The notes below the pieces were generated by a model. It searched no databases. It was not told the origin of the DNA and saw only the letters and a program-made list of their open reading frames with translations. This document shows positions 26,621 to 35,229 of a DNA stretch of 64,000 bases, in pieces (positions within the stretch are counted from its first letter, which is position 1; the number at the start of each line of letters is the position of its first letter). This DNA comes from an uncultured beta proteobacterium (GTDB lineage: Bacteria > Pseudomonadota > Gammaproteobacteria > Burkholderiales > Burkholderiaceae_C): the NCBI GenBank assembly GCA_903830985.1, contig CAIKVZ010000052.1:36505-100504 (forward strand). The letters are read 5' to 3'. The position numbers and the translations under genes were made by a program.

Positions 26621-27898
26621 ATGCGCAATGCGGAAACGCCCCCAGCGGAGCACGAGCAGGCCTGGCTCAAGAAACTCGGCCCGGGGCTCATCACCGGTGC
26701 GGCCGACGACGACCCCAGCGGCATCGCCGCCTACTCTCAAGCCGGCGCACAGTTCGGCTTCAACATGCTGTGGACGGTGCTGTTCACCTACCCGCTGATG
26801 GTCGGCATCCAGGTGGTCAGTGCACGCATCGGCCGCGTCAGCGGTCATGGCCTGGCGACCAACATGCGACGCCACTACCCACCCTGGCTGCTGTATGGTG
26901 TGGTCAGCCTGCTGTTGGTCGCGAACACCATCAACATCGCCGCCGATATCTCGGCCATGGGCGAGGCCCTGCGCCTCATCATCGGCGGCCCGGCCAGGTT
27001 GTACGCCATGGGCTTTGGCCTGACCTCGCTGCTGCTGCAAGTGTTCATTCCGTACCGGCGTTACGTGCGCCTGTTGAAGTGGCTCACGCTGGCCCTGCTG
27101 GCCTACGTCGCGACGGCCTTTGTCGTGCACGTTCCCTGGTCGCAGGTGGCGGTGCAGACGCTGTCCCCGCACATCGTCTGGCGTTCCGACTACATCACGA
27201 CCATGGTCGCCGTCTTCGGCACGACCATCAGCCCCTACCTGTTCTTCTGGCAGGCGTCGCAGGAAGTGGAGGATCTGCGTGCCGATCCGCGCGCCCGGGC
27301 CCTGATCAGCGCGCCGCAGCAGGGCCGGGTGAATCTGCGCCGCATCCAGATCGACACCTGGGTCGGCATGGGATTTTCCAACCTGGTGGCCTTCTTCATC
27401 ATCCTGACGACGGCGGTGACGCTGAACCTGCACGGCATCACCGATATCCAGTCCTCGGCGCAGGCGGCCACCGCGCTGCGGCCCATCGCCGGGGAGTTTG
27501 CCTTCATGCTGTTCAGTGCTGGCATCATCGGCACAGGATTGCTGGCGATTCCGGTGCTGGCCGGTTCATCGGCGTACGCCATGGCCGGCGCCTTCCACTG
27601 GAAGAGCAGCCTGGAAAGCACGCCGATGCAGGCCCGGCAGTTCTACAGCGTCATCGCGGTCTCAACGTGCATCGGCAGCGCCATGGGTTTCACCGCCATC
27701 GATCCGATCAAGGCCTTGTACTGGAGCGCGGTCATCAACGGCGTGATATCCGTGCCCATCATGGTGGTGATGATGTTGATGGCGGTACGCGTGCAAATCA
27801 TGGGGCAGTTCGTCATTTCCACCTCCCTCAAAGTGCTGGGCTGGCTGGCCACGCTGCTGATGGCGTCGGCCGTGCTGGCCATGCTGTTCGCGGCCTGA
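26621..27898 (+). CDS. NRAMP-family divalent metal transporter-like protein
   Basis: 425 residues from ATG 26621, chosen for AAGGA 9 bases upstream. About 11 membrane helices are visible. Helix 1 carries ADDDPSGIAAYSQAG where classical NRAMP proteins have DPGN. The helix 6 region reads TTISPYLFFWQASQEVE, where the metal-selective Met-Pro-His motif would lie. These substitutions place it in a divergent branch of the family, so Mn/Fe specificity should not be assumed. Confidence 0.85.
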   Translation: MRNAETPPAEHEQAWLKKLGPGLITGAADDDPSGIAAYSQAGAQFGFNMLWTVLFTYPLMVGIQVVSARIGRVSGHGLATNMRRHYPPWLLYGVVSLLLVANTINIAADISAMGEALRLIIGGPARLYAMGFGLTSLLLQVFIPYRRYVRLLKWLTLALLAYVATAFVVHVPWSQVAVQTLSPHIVWRSDYITTMVAVFGTTISPYLFFWQASQEVEDLRADPRARALISAPQQGRVNLRRIQIDTWVGMGFSNLVAFFIILTTAVTLNLHGITDIQSSAQAATALRPIAGEFAFMLFSAGIIGTGLLAIPVLAGSSAYAMAGAFHWKSSLESTPMQARQFYSVIAVSTCIGSAMGFTAIDPIKALYWSAVINGVISVPIMVVMMLMAVRVQIMGQFVISTSLKVLGWLATLLMASAVLAMLFAA

Positions 27899-27907
27899 GG
27901 TCCGAAT

Positions 27908-29077
27908 TCAGGCGCCGAGAAATTCACCCACCGGCTTGAGGTGCTCGACGCGGTCGCAAACCGCCTTGATCACCACCAGAATGGGCACGCCCAGCAGCAG
28001 GCCCCAGACACCCCAGAGCCAGCCCCAGGCGAGGACGCCGACGAAGATGGCAAAGGGATTCATCTTGTTGGTGCGACTGGTGAGCCAGGGCGTCAGCAGC
28101 AGGGCTTCGACCGAGTGCACCAACAAGGAAATGCCGCTGGCCAGAACGGCCATTTCGATCGTGCCGAACTGCAAAAAACTCACCAAAGCCGAGCCGGTCG
28201 CGATGACGACGCTGCCCACATAGGGAACCAAGTCGAGCACACCGGCGGCCACCCCCCACACGGCCGCGTTCTCCAGGCCAATGCCCAGAAAGGCGAGCCA
28301 GGTGGCCAGGCCCACCAGCACGCTGGTGAACAATTGCACCAGCATATAGCGCTGGATCTGATCGTGGATCTGGTTCAGTGCCTGCAGCGTGATGCGCTTG
28401 CGGCTCAGCGTGGGCCCGGTCAGCTTGACGAGCTTGCGCCGGAATCGATCGCCCGACGCCATGAGGAAAAAAGTGATCAGCGCGACCATGCCCATCTGGC
28501 TCAGAACACCCAACATGCCCAAGGTGCCGCTCAACAAATAATCCTTGACGTCAAACTTGGGCCTTTCGACCTGCACGCGCTGCACGCCACGCACCAGCAA
28601 GGCGGCCTGGCCGGCTTCCTGTGCCGCCTGTTCAATCTTGCTGGCGGCTTTTTGCACGGTGGTCAGCGCGTTGTCGTGCTGACCGGGTGGTGCCCGCACC
28701 GAGTCCTGCAGTTTTTGTGCAGCCGTCGGCAACAACCCGACCAGCTTGCTCGCGTCCTCGCTCAGGGAATACAGGCCGGCGCCCAAGCCGCTGAGAAGGC
28801 CCAGGATCAGCAGCGCGGCACTGAGTGCGCGCGGAATATGGCGCAGCTGCAGCCAGTCCACCAGCGGCGACAAGGCATAGCTGCAGAGCACGCCGACCAG
28901 CACGGGGATGATCACGGCGCTGGCCCAATGCAGTGTGTACACGCTGGCCAGCGTGGCCAGCACCACGAGCGAGAGACTGCGCACGTCCACCGGCATGTAC
29001 AGCAGCACGCGCGCGGCCTCAGGTTCGGCCGGCGCCTCTTGCTTCATTGGGGCGTGCGCCAAGCTGGAATCTGACAT
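27908..29077 (-). CDS. AI-2E family transporter (PerM/YhhT-like)
   Basis: 389 residues from ATG 29077, with GGGAG upstream. A short acidic N-terminus precedes about eight membrane helices with a long soluble loop (about 105-170). The family region LVPYVGSVVIATGSALVSFL is present near residue 280, and GWLWGVWGLLLGVPILVVIK near the end. Members export small molecules such as AI-2 or sodium; the role here is unknown. It is convergent with the NRAMP-like gene. Confidence 0.88.
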   Translation of the reverse strand: MSDSSLAHAPMKQEAPAEPEAARVLLYMPVDVRSLSLVVLATLASVYTLHWASAVIIPVLVGVLCSYALSPLVDWLQLRHIPRALSAALLILGLLSGLGAGLYSLSEDASKLVGLLPTAAQKLQDSVRAPPGQHDNALTTVQKAASKIEQAAQEAGQAALLVRGVQRVQVERPKFDVKDYLLSGTLGMLGVLSQMGMVALITFFLMASGDRFRRKLVKLTGPTLSRKRITLQALNQIHDQIQRYMLVQLFTSVLVGLATWLAFLGIGLENAAVWGVAAGVLDLVPYVGSVVIATGSALVSFLQFGTIEMAVLASGISLLVHSVEALLLTPWLTSRTNKMNPFAIFVGVLAWGWLWGVWGLLLGVPILVVIKAVCDRVEHLKPVGEFLGA

Positions 29078-29264
29078 TGCGGGCTCCCGTACTGTAGGGC
29101 TGCACTGTCGCCCCACCCTGTGGTCTCGTCGGTGGGCCAGCGCACACAAGTGCCATGCAGGTGTGTGATACTTGGCTTGAACCCGGTGACAGGTCTGCCC
29201 TTTTGACGCTTGGAGAGGCAAATTCCGAGTGCCTGAGCTGAGCCAACCGGAAGCATGGATTGAA

Positions 29265-32210
29265 ATGATATTTCGCGGTCTTGTAGACAGATTCCCTTCA
29301 TGGCTGGCTGGCGTACTTTCGCTGGCCTTGACGCTCGCCGCAGTTCCGGCGCATGCGGCGGGTCAGGGAATGGGTGATCCAACACAGACCCTGACCCAAT
29401 ACAAGATCGACGGCTGGCAAACCGAGCAGGGCCTGCCGCTGAACACCGTTCAGTCCCTGCTGCAAACGCGTGACGGCTACCTCTGGGTCGGAACCGCAGG
29501 GGGGCTGGCGCGCTTCGACGGGGTGCGCTTCACCACCTACGAGTCGCCTCAGGTAGCTGAGCTGTCGTCCCGTCCCATCTTCGGCCTCATGGAGGACGCG
29601 CAAGGCCGACTCTGGGTCGGCCACAGCAAGGGCGCGGCGATCTACCACAAGGGGCAGTTTCAAAGCGCCTTTCCGGCCGAGGTCACCGCCGGCAAGCGCG
29701 CCTGGGACTTCGCCCAGGCCAGCGACGGTGTGGTCTGGGCCGCGACCGAAAACGGACTGGTGCGCTGGCAAAATGGCGTGACCAAGGTTTACCAGCAAGC
29801 CGATGGCCTGCCCACCAACCGGCTGCGCGCGCTGGCTTTTGACCGCGACGGCAAGCTCTGGATCGCCACCACCGGCGGCGGTCTGGTCTCATTCGCCGCG
29901 GGACGCTTTGAGGTGTTGAACCCGGCCAATGGCTTCCCGCATCTGGAGGTCAGGTCGGTGCTGGCCGATCCTGAGGGCGGCGTCTGGGCGGCCACGGCCG
30001 GCGGTGGCCTGGCCCATGTGCGCAACGGCCAAATCAAAATCTACACCGTCGCTGACGGCCTGCCCACCGACCAACTCACCAATCTGGCGCGCGATGCGCA
30101 AGGCTCACTGTGGATCGGCACCTGGGGCGGTGGCGTCAGCCGCCTGAGCGCGGGCCGCTTTTCAGCCCTGTCCACCGGCGCCGGACTGGCCGGAGACCAG
30201 GTCTGGCCGGTTCTGGTCGACCGCGAAGGCAGCGTCTGGATCGGCACCTGGACCGGTGGTCTGAACCGGTTGCGCAGCCGGTCCTTCGGCGTGTTCGGCA
30301 CACCCGAGGGCCTGTCCAACGACAACGTTCGCGCCGTGCTGCACGGCCGCAACGGCGTGACCTGGGTGTCCACTGCGGGCGGTGGGTTGAATCGCATCGA
30401 GGGCAACCGCGTCACCACGATCAGCACGAAGCAGGGCTTGCCCAGCAACGAAATCTCCAGCCTGTTCGAGGATCACGACGGTGCACTCTGGATCGGCAGC
30501 TACACCGCCGGCGTGGCGCGGCTGCGTCAGGGACGCATCGAGATCTTCGGCACGGCGCAGGGCCTGCCCCACGTGGACGTGCGCGCGCTGTTCCAGGATC
30601 GAGCGGGCACGCTCTGGGTGGGTACCCGGTCGGGACTGGCACGCTTCACGGGGCAAGGCTTTGCCGCCGTGCGCGATCCGGGTGCCCCGCTTGAAGGCGT
30701 GATCACCATCCTCGAAGATCGCAGCGGCACGCTCTGGCTCGGCACCACGGGACAGGGCCTGATCAGCCTGCGCGATGGCAGGTTTTCGACCCTGACCATG
30801 GCCGACGGTCTGGCCTCCAACTGGATCCTGGCACTGCACGAGGACGCCGCAGGCGGCCTTTGGATAGGCACCAACGGCGAGGGAATGAGCCGCCTGCGCG
30901 ACGGAAAAGTGAGCGCCATCCGCACCGCCGATGGGCTTTGGGACGGCATTTCCCAAACCATCCTGGAAGACAGCCAGGGCTACCTCTGGCTGACCTGCAA
31001 CCGCGGCTTTTACCGCGTGGCGCGGTCCGAACTCGACGCCTTCGCCGAAGGGCGGTTGAAGAAAGTCACTTCGACGGGTTTTGGTCCGGGTTATGGCCTG
31101 CGCAGCATGACCTTTGCCGGCGGACATCAGCCCACGGGCGCCATCGACAGTCAGGGGCAGCTCTGGCTACCCTCTTCCAAGGGCGTGGTCATCGTCGATC
31201 CCCTGCACCTGCCGGTTGTGCCCGTCCCCCCTGCCGTTCTGCTGGAGGAATTGCAGGCAAAGGGCGCGACCAGCAGCACAGAATCAGAGCTCGTGCTGCC
31301 ACCAGGCTCGGTGCCGCTGAGCATTCGTTATACCGCCATGACGCTGAACAACGCCGAGCGCGTGCGCTTTCGCTACCAGATGGACGGTGTCACGCGTGAC
31401 TGGGTCGATGCGGGTCAAAGCAGGGAGGCGACGTTCCCGGCACTGCCCCAAGGCAACTACCGCTTCCGTGTGGCAGCGTCGACCGATGGAACACACTGGG
31501 GCGAGGCGCGCGAGGCCCCGACCATCACCGTGCAAGCCTACTTCTGGCAGACGCCCTGGTTCATGGCACTGAGCCTTTGCGCCGGCTTGGCCGCGGTTGC
31601 CGGACTGTTCCGCTGGCGCACGCATCAGCTGCGCTCGGGGCAAGTCGAGATGGAACGACTGGTGGCGAAACGCACCGAAGAGCTGAATCTGGCCAACGAG
31701 CGCCTGGCCCTTCTGTCCTTCACAGACGCATTGACCGGCCTGGCGAATCGCCGCTGCTTTGACGAAACCCTGGAGAAAGAATGGCGCCGTGCCGCCCGCC
31801 TGGGCATCCCGCTGGCGGTGGTGATGGCCGACGTGGACAACTTCAAACACTACAACGACTCCCTGGGCCATCCTGAGGGGGATCGCTGCCTTGCCGCTGT
31901 AGCCGATGTCTTTCTCAAGTCGGTGGGGCGCGCCGGCGACCTGGCAGCGCGCTACGGCGGTGAGGAGTTCGTCGTACTGATCCCGGGGGCTGACCATGCC
32001 GCCGCGCTGGCTGTGGCCGAGGCGCTGCGCGTGGCCTGCGAGGCGCGTGCCATTGCACACCCTGCGTCCAGCGTAGGACCTGTGGTGACCATCAGCCTGG
32101 GCGTGGCCTCGTGCACTCCGGCTGACGAGACGATGGCCGCCTCCCTCGTCGCACAGGCCGACGCCGCGCTGTACCGCGCCAAGCAGGACGGGCGCAACCG
32201 GGTTCATTGA
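29265..32210 (+). CDS. two-component-regulator-propeller diguanylate cyclase
   Basis: 981 residues from ATG 29265; GTG 29229 is an alternative, but ATG gives a better signal sequence (cleavage near VPAHAA). The periplasmic part has about fourteen WVGT/WIGT propeller repeats (about 40-640) and then a Y_Y_Y domain (RVRFRYQMDG; YRFRVAAS). One membrane helix (near residue 770) leads to a cytoplasmic GGDEF with GGEEF and an RxxD site (RAGD). It is a one-protein sensor making c-di-GMP, whereas most propeller sensors carry a histidine kinase. Confidence 0.92.
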   Translation: MIFRGLVDRFPSWLAGVLSLALTLAAVPAHAAGQGMGDPTQTLTQYKIDGWQTEQGLPLNTVQSLLQTRDGYLWVGTAGGLARFDGVRFTTYESPQVAELSSRPIFGLMEDAQGRLWVGHSKGAAIYHKGQFQSAFPAEVTAGKRAWDFAQASDGVVWAATENGLVRWQNGVTKVYQQADGLPTNRLRALAFDRDGKLWIATTGGGLVSFAAGRFEVLNPANGFPHLEVRSVLADPEGGVWAATAGGGLAHVRNGQIKIYTVADGLPTDQLTNLARDAQGSLWIGTWGGGVSRLSAGRFSALSTGAGLAGDQVWPVLVDREGSVWIGTWTGGLNRLRSRSFGVFGTPEGLSNDNVRAVLHGRNGVTWVSTAGGGLNRIEGNRVTTISTKQGLPSNEISSLFEDHDGALWIGSYTAGVARLRQGRIEIFGTAQGLPHVDVRALFQDRAGTLWVGTRSGLARFTGQGFAAVRDPGAPLEGVITILEDRSGTLWLGTTGQGLISLRDGRFSTLTMADGLASNWILALHEDAAGGLWIGTNGEGMSRLRDGKVSAIRTADGLWDGISQTILEDSQGYLWLTCNRGFYRVARSELDAFAEGRLKKVTSTGFGPGYGLRSMTFAGGHQPTGAIDSQGQLWLPSSKGVVIVDPLHLPVVPVPPAVLLEELQAKGATSSTESELVLPPGSVPLSIRYTAMTLNNAERVRFRYQMDGVTRDWVDAGQSREATFPALPQGNYRFRVAASTDGTHWGEAREAPTITVQAYFWQTPWFMALSLCAGLAAVAGLFRWRTHQLRSGQVEMERLVAKRTEELNLANERLALLSFTDALTGLANRRCFDETLEKEWRRAARLGIPLAVVMADVDNFKHYNDSLGHPEGDRCLAAVADVFLKSVGRAGDLAARYGGEEFVVLIPGADHAAALAVAEALRVACEARAIAHPASSVGPVVTISLGVASCTPADETMAASLVAQADAALYRAKQDGRNRVH

Positions 32211-32299
32211 GTCGCGTTCAAGACAAACCTAGGGTTGACCCGCTGCGCCAGCCTGCAGGCTCGCACCTACCATGGGGCCAAACACCAACCGGGGCCTTC

Positions 32300-33634
32300 A
32301 TGCGCACACACCGTATCTTCTGTTCCAGCCTTTTACTTTTGGCGAGTGGCGCGCTGGGGCCGCTGGCCCTGGCCCAGACCGCGCCTGCCCCGGCCATGCC
32401 GACGGCGGAGCAGACCGATCCGGTCAAACTGGGCTGGATGGTGGGCGCGCCGCCCCCTGCGGACAAGATCATTCGTTGGGCCGATGGCTCGTTCTACACG
32501 TTTCCGAAGTTTCGCTGGACCTTCTCCCACGCGCGCCAACTGGGCGCGACCAGCAATATCTCGCGCGGCTTGGCTGCGCCCTCGCTGCTGCCCCGCGCCG
32601 AGCAAGCGGACATCGATGCGGTCAGTTTCACACCGCTGGGCAAGAGCACGCCCATGACCTGGGCGCAGTCGCTGAGCGCCAACTACACCGACGGCATTGT
32701 GGTACTGCATCGGGGGAAAATTGTCTATGAAAAGTATCTGGGTGCACTGAATGTCGACGGCCAGCACTCGGCCCAGTCAGTCACCAAGTCCTTCTTCGGC
32801 ACCATTGGCGCCAGTCTGGTGGCGGAAGGCAAGCTCGACGCCAATGCCAAGGTGGCCCAGTACATCCCCGAACTCAAGGACAGCGCGTTTGGCGACGCCA
32901 CCGTGCGTCAGGTGCTGGACATGAGCACGGGTCTCAAGTACAGCGAAAACTATGCGGATCCCAATGCCGAAATCTGGAGCCATGTGCGCGCCGGCAATGT
33001 GCTGCCGCGCCCGCCCACCTACCAGGGCCCCAAGAGCTTCTATGACTTTCTGAAGACCGTGCAGAAGGAGGGAGAGCATGGCCAGGCCTTTGCCTACAAG
33101 ACGGTGAACAGCGACGTGCTGGGCTGGCTGATCCGCCGCGTCACCAACAAGTCCGTGGGAGAGAACCTGTCGGAGCGCATCTGGAGCAAACTCGGCATGG
33201 AACAGGATGCCTACATCTCCATCGACACCGAGGGCACGGAGTTTGCGGGCGGCGGCCTCAACACCGGCCTGCGCGACCTGGCCCGCTTCGGCGAAATGAT
33301 GCGCAACGATGGCCGCTTCAACGGCCAGCAGATCGTCCCCAAGGCGGTGGTCGACGACATCCGCAACGGCGGCGATAAGGCCTTGTTTGCCAAAGCCGGT
33401 TTCCCCACCCTGCCCGGCGCCAGCTACCGCAACATGTGGTGGGTTTTGCACAATGCCGACGGCGCCTTTGCGGCGCGCGGCATCCACGGGCAGACGATCT
33501 ACGTCGATCCCAAGGCGGAGATGGTGATTGCGCGCTACGCCTCGTTCCCCAACGCCGCAAACGCCTTCAACGACCCGACATCCCTGCCTGCTTACCAGGC
33601 CCTGGCCGACAAGCTGATGGCCCAGCCGCGTTGA
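32300..33634 (+). CDS. serine hydrolase, beta-lactamase/NylB-like
   Basis: 444 residues from ATG 32300. The signal peptide ends near GPLALA. The catalytic SxxK is SVTKS at about residue 166. The next motifs, MSTGLKYSENYADPNAEIW and FAYKTVNSDVLGWLIRRV, resemble 6-aminohexanoate-dimer hydrolases (NylB) more than class C beta-lactamases. GIHGQTIYVDP replaces KTG. A periplasmic amide or ester hydrolase is likely; the substrate is unknown. It begins 89 bases after the propeller cyclase gene. Confidence 0.87.
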   Translation: MRTHRIFCSSLLLLASGALGPLALAQTAPAPAMPTAEQTDPVKLGWMVGAPPPADKIIRWADGSFYTFPKFRWTFSHARQLGATSNISRGLAAPSLLPRAEQADIDAVSFTPLGKSTPMTWAQSLSANYTDGIVVLHRGKIVYEKYLGALNVDGQHSAQSVTKSFFGTIGASLVAEGKLDANAKVAQYIPELKDSAFGDATVRQVLDMSTGLKYSENYADPNAEIWSHVRAGNVLPRPPTYQGPKSFYDFLKTVQKEGEHGQAFAYKTVNSDVLGWLIRRVTNKSVGENLSERIWSKLGMEQDAYISIDTEGTEFAGGGLNTGLRDLARFGEMMRNDGRFNGQQIVPKAVVDDIRNGGDKALFAKAGFPTLPGASYRNMWWVLHNADGAFAARGIHGQTIYVDPKAEMVIARYASFPNAANAFNDPTSLPAYQALADKLMAQPR

Positions 33635-33671
33635 CGACGGCGCTGCGCCGGCTCAGACTCTGTAGGGATGC

Positions 33672-34418
33672 CTAGCCGCCGCTGCAGCCACAACCGCCGC
33701 CGTTGGCGCCGCAGCCGGACTTCGGCGCCGCCGGCGCGTCGAAATGGGCAAACAGGATGTTGTTTTCCAGATGGATGTGGTTGATCAGATCGTCGTTGAG
33801 TTGCGCAATGCCGGCGTAGAGCGCGCGCCAGGTGTTGCAGGCGCCCGCCGGTGGCGTGGCACTGTGGGTCAACGCGAGCACGCCGTCGAGCCGTGCACCG
33901 TGCTCCACATGTTCGCCGCGCAGCGTGGCGATGTGCTCCGCAACAAATTGACCGCCTGATCGGATGGCCGGGAAAACGATCTCTTCTTCCTTGACCATGT
34001 GACCGAGAAGTTCCACCTCCATGCCCTCGAGCAGCGCTGCCAGGCCGGCGGGTACCTCAGGGTTGTCGCGGTGCACGGCCTCCACCCGACGCGCCATGCG
34101 CACCAGTTCCGGCAACTGCTGGCGGTGCACCTCGTGGTAGCGCGTCAGGATATGGTCGATCTGCTCGGCGGGGTCCGTCAACGCGGGCACTTCTTGCGGG
34201 TGCTGCAAGGCACCGAGTTCGACCAGCACGGCCTGCAGATCCAGTCCCTTGTCGCGCGCCGCCTGCGCCAGGCTGATCTGGCCACCACAGCAGAAATCGA
34301 GCTTCAGGCGGCGGAACACGGCGGTGGCGCCGGGCAGTCGCACCGCGATCTGTCCAAGGGCATGCTCGGCCGTCAGGCTGAAGTTTTCGAGTTGGGAAGT
34401 TTCCAGGCGCGCATTCAT
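33672..34418 (-). CDS. ytfE: iron-sulfur cluster repair di-iron protein (YtfE/ScdA/RIC)
   Basis: 248 residues from ATG 34418. The N-terminal ScdA domain has LDFCCGG near residue 41-47. The hemerythrin-like domain has the di-iron ligand segments YHEVHRQQLPEL, GHMVKEEEIVFP, RGEHVEHG and NHIHLENNILF. A Cys-rich tail (CGANGGGCGCSGG) is added at the C-terminus. RIC proteins repair Fe-S clusters damaged by nitric oxide or peroxide. An NsrR-like site lies just upstream, as for ytfE in other proteobacteria. Confidence 0.93.
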   Translation of the reverse strand: MNARLETSQLENFSLTAEHALGQIAVRLPGATAVFRRLKLDFCCGGQISLAQAARDKGLDLQAVLVELGALQHPQEVPALTDPAEQIDHILTRYHEVHRQQLPELVRMARRVEAVHRDNPEVPAGLAALLEGMEVELLGHMVKEEEIVFPAIRSGGQFVAEHIATLRGEHVEHGARLDGVLALTHSATPPAGACNTWRALYAGIAQLNDDLINHIHLENNILFAHFDAPAAPKSGCGANGGGCGCSGG

Positions 34419-34434
34419 GGTGGCAAGTCCTTTA

Positions 34435-34457
34435 AAAATTCATGTGAAGTGCATCTA
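34435..34457 (-). promoter_or_regulatory. NsrR-like operator upstream of ytfE
   Basis: On the minus strand TAGATGCACTT-C-ACATGAATTTT matches 17 of 22 positions of the known NsrR consensus (11-1-11 dyad AAGATGCATTT/AAATGCATCTT). It ends 17 bases before the ATG. A possible promoter (TTCATA, 18 bases, TACAAT) lies just upstream, so the site would cover the transcription start. Confidence 0.6.
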
Positions 34458-34500
34458 TTGTAATCAATAAATGCAGACTGTATGAATCTTTGCTGAACTG

Positions 34501-35220
34501 TCAGACGGCGACCGGCTCCATGCCCTGGCGCAGTTTGACCGCAACCACTGCGTCCGACACCAGGAACTTCAGCAACGCCTGCGCCGCCGGTTTGTGCGCG
34601 CAGGCCAGGCTGATGGCCGCTGAAAAGGTGGTGGTGATCCGGATGGCTTCAGGCAAACTGCCCAGCAGCGCAATGCCGTCCAGGTGGATGAGTTCGCTGA
34701 GTTGCTGGAATCCCAGCTCGACCTCGCCGTCGGCCACCAGACTGCCAACGGGGACGCCGGGCGGCGCCTGCACGACACGCCCCGCCAGTTGCTGGCTGAT
34801 GCCCCAGCGCTCGAACAAGCGCGCCAGCGCCACGCCGCTGGGGCCGGTGGAATAGCCGATGCTGCGAGCCGCCAGCACCGCCGCGCGCACCGCCTGCTCC
34901 GAGCTGATGTCGGGTCTGGGCGCACCGGCTCGCACGGCCAGGGCGACACCGCTGTCGGCCAGATTCACCTTGCTTTGCGCCTCCAGCAGACCGGCGGCCA
35001 CCAGTTTGTCAATCGCGTCGCTGGCCAGAAACACAAGATCAAAGGCCTCACCTGCCAGCACCCGTCGGGCCGCATCCACGCCGCCCACGGACTCGAGTTG
35101 CAGGCTGCAGCCACCCTGCGCCGCATACAGCGCCAACAGTTCCGCCAGGAGCTGGCGCGTGGCCATGGACGATATGCCCTTGAGGACAGCTTGGTCGGTG
35201 TTGGAGCTGGCAGAGTTCAT
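34501..35220 (-). CDS. ModA-like substrate-binding protein without signal peptide
   Basis: 239 residues from ATG 35220, beginning 10 bases after the M20 peptidase stop. The fold markers are those of molybdate-binding-like proteins: LESVGGVDAARRVLAGEAFD, LVFLASDAIDKLVAAGLL and GYSTGPSGVALARLFERWGI. There is no hydrophobic leader, and no ABC permease or ATPase is nearby. It may be a cytoplasmic sensor or an orphan binding protein; molybdate is not assured. Confidence 0.75.
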   Translation of the reverse strand: MNSASSNTDQAVLKGISSMATRQLLAELLALYAAQGGCSLQLESVGGVDAARRVLAGEAFDLVFLASDAIDKLVAAGLLEAQSKVNLADSGVALAVRAGAPRPDISSEQAVRAAVLAARSIGYSTGPSGVALARLFERWGISQQLAGRVVQAPPGVPVGSLVADGEVELGFQQLSELIHLDGIALLGSLPEAIRITTTFSAAISLACAHKPAAQALLKFLVSDAVVAVKLRQGMEPVAV

Positions 35221-35229
35221 GTGCAAATT

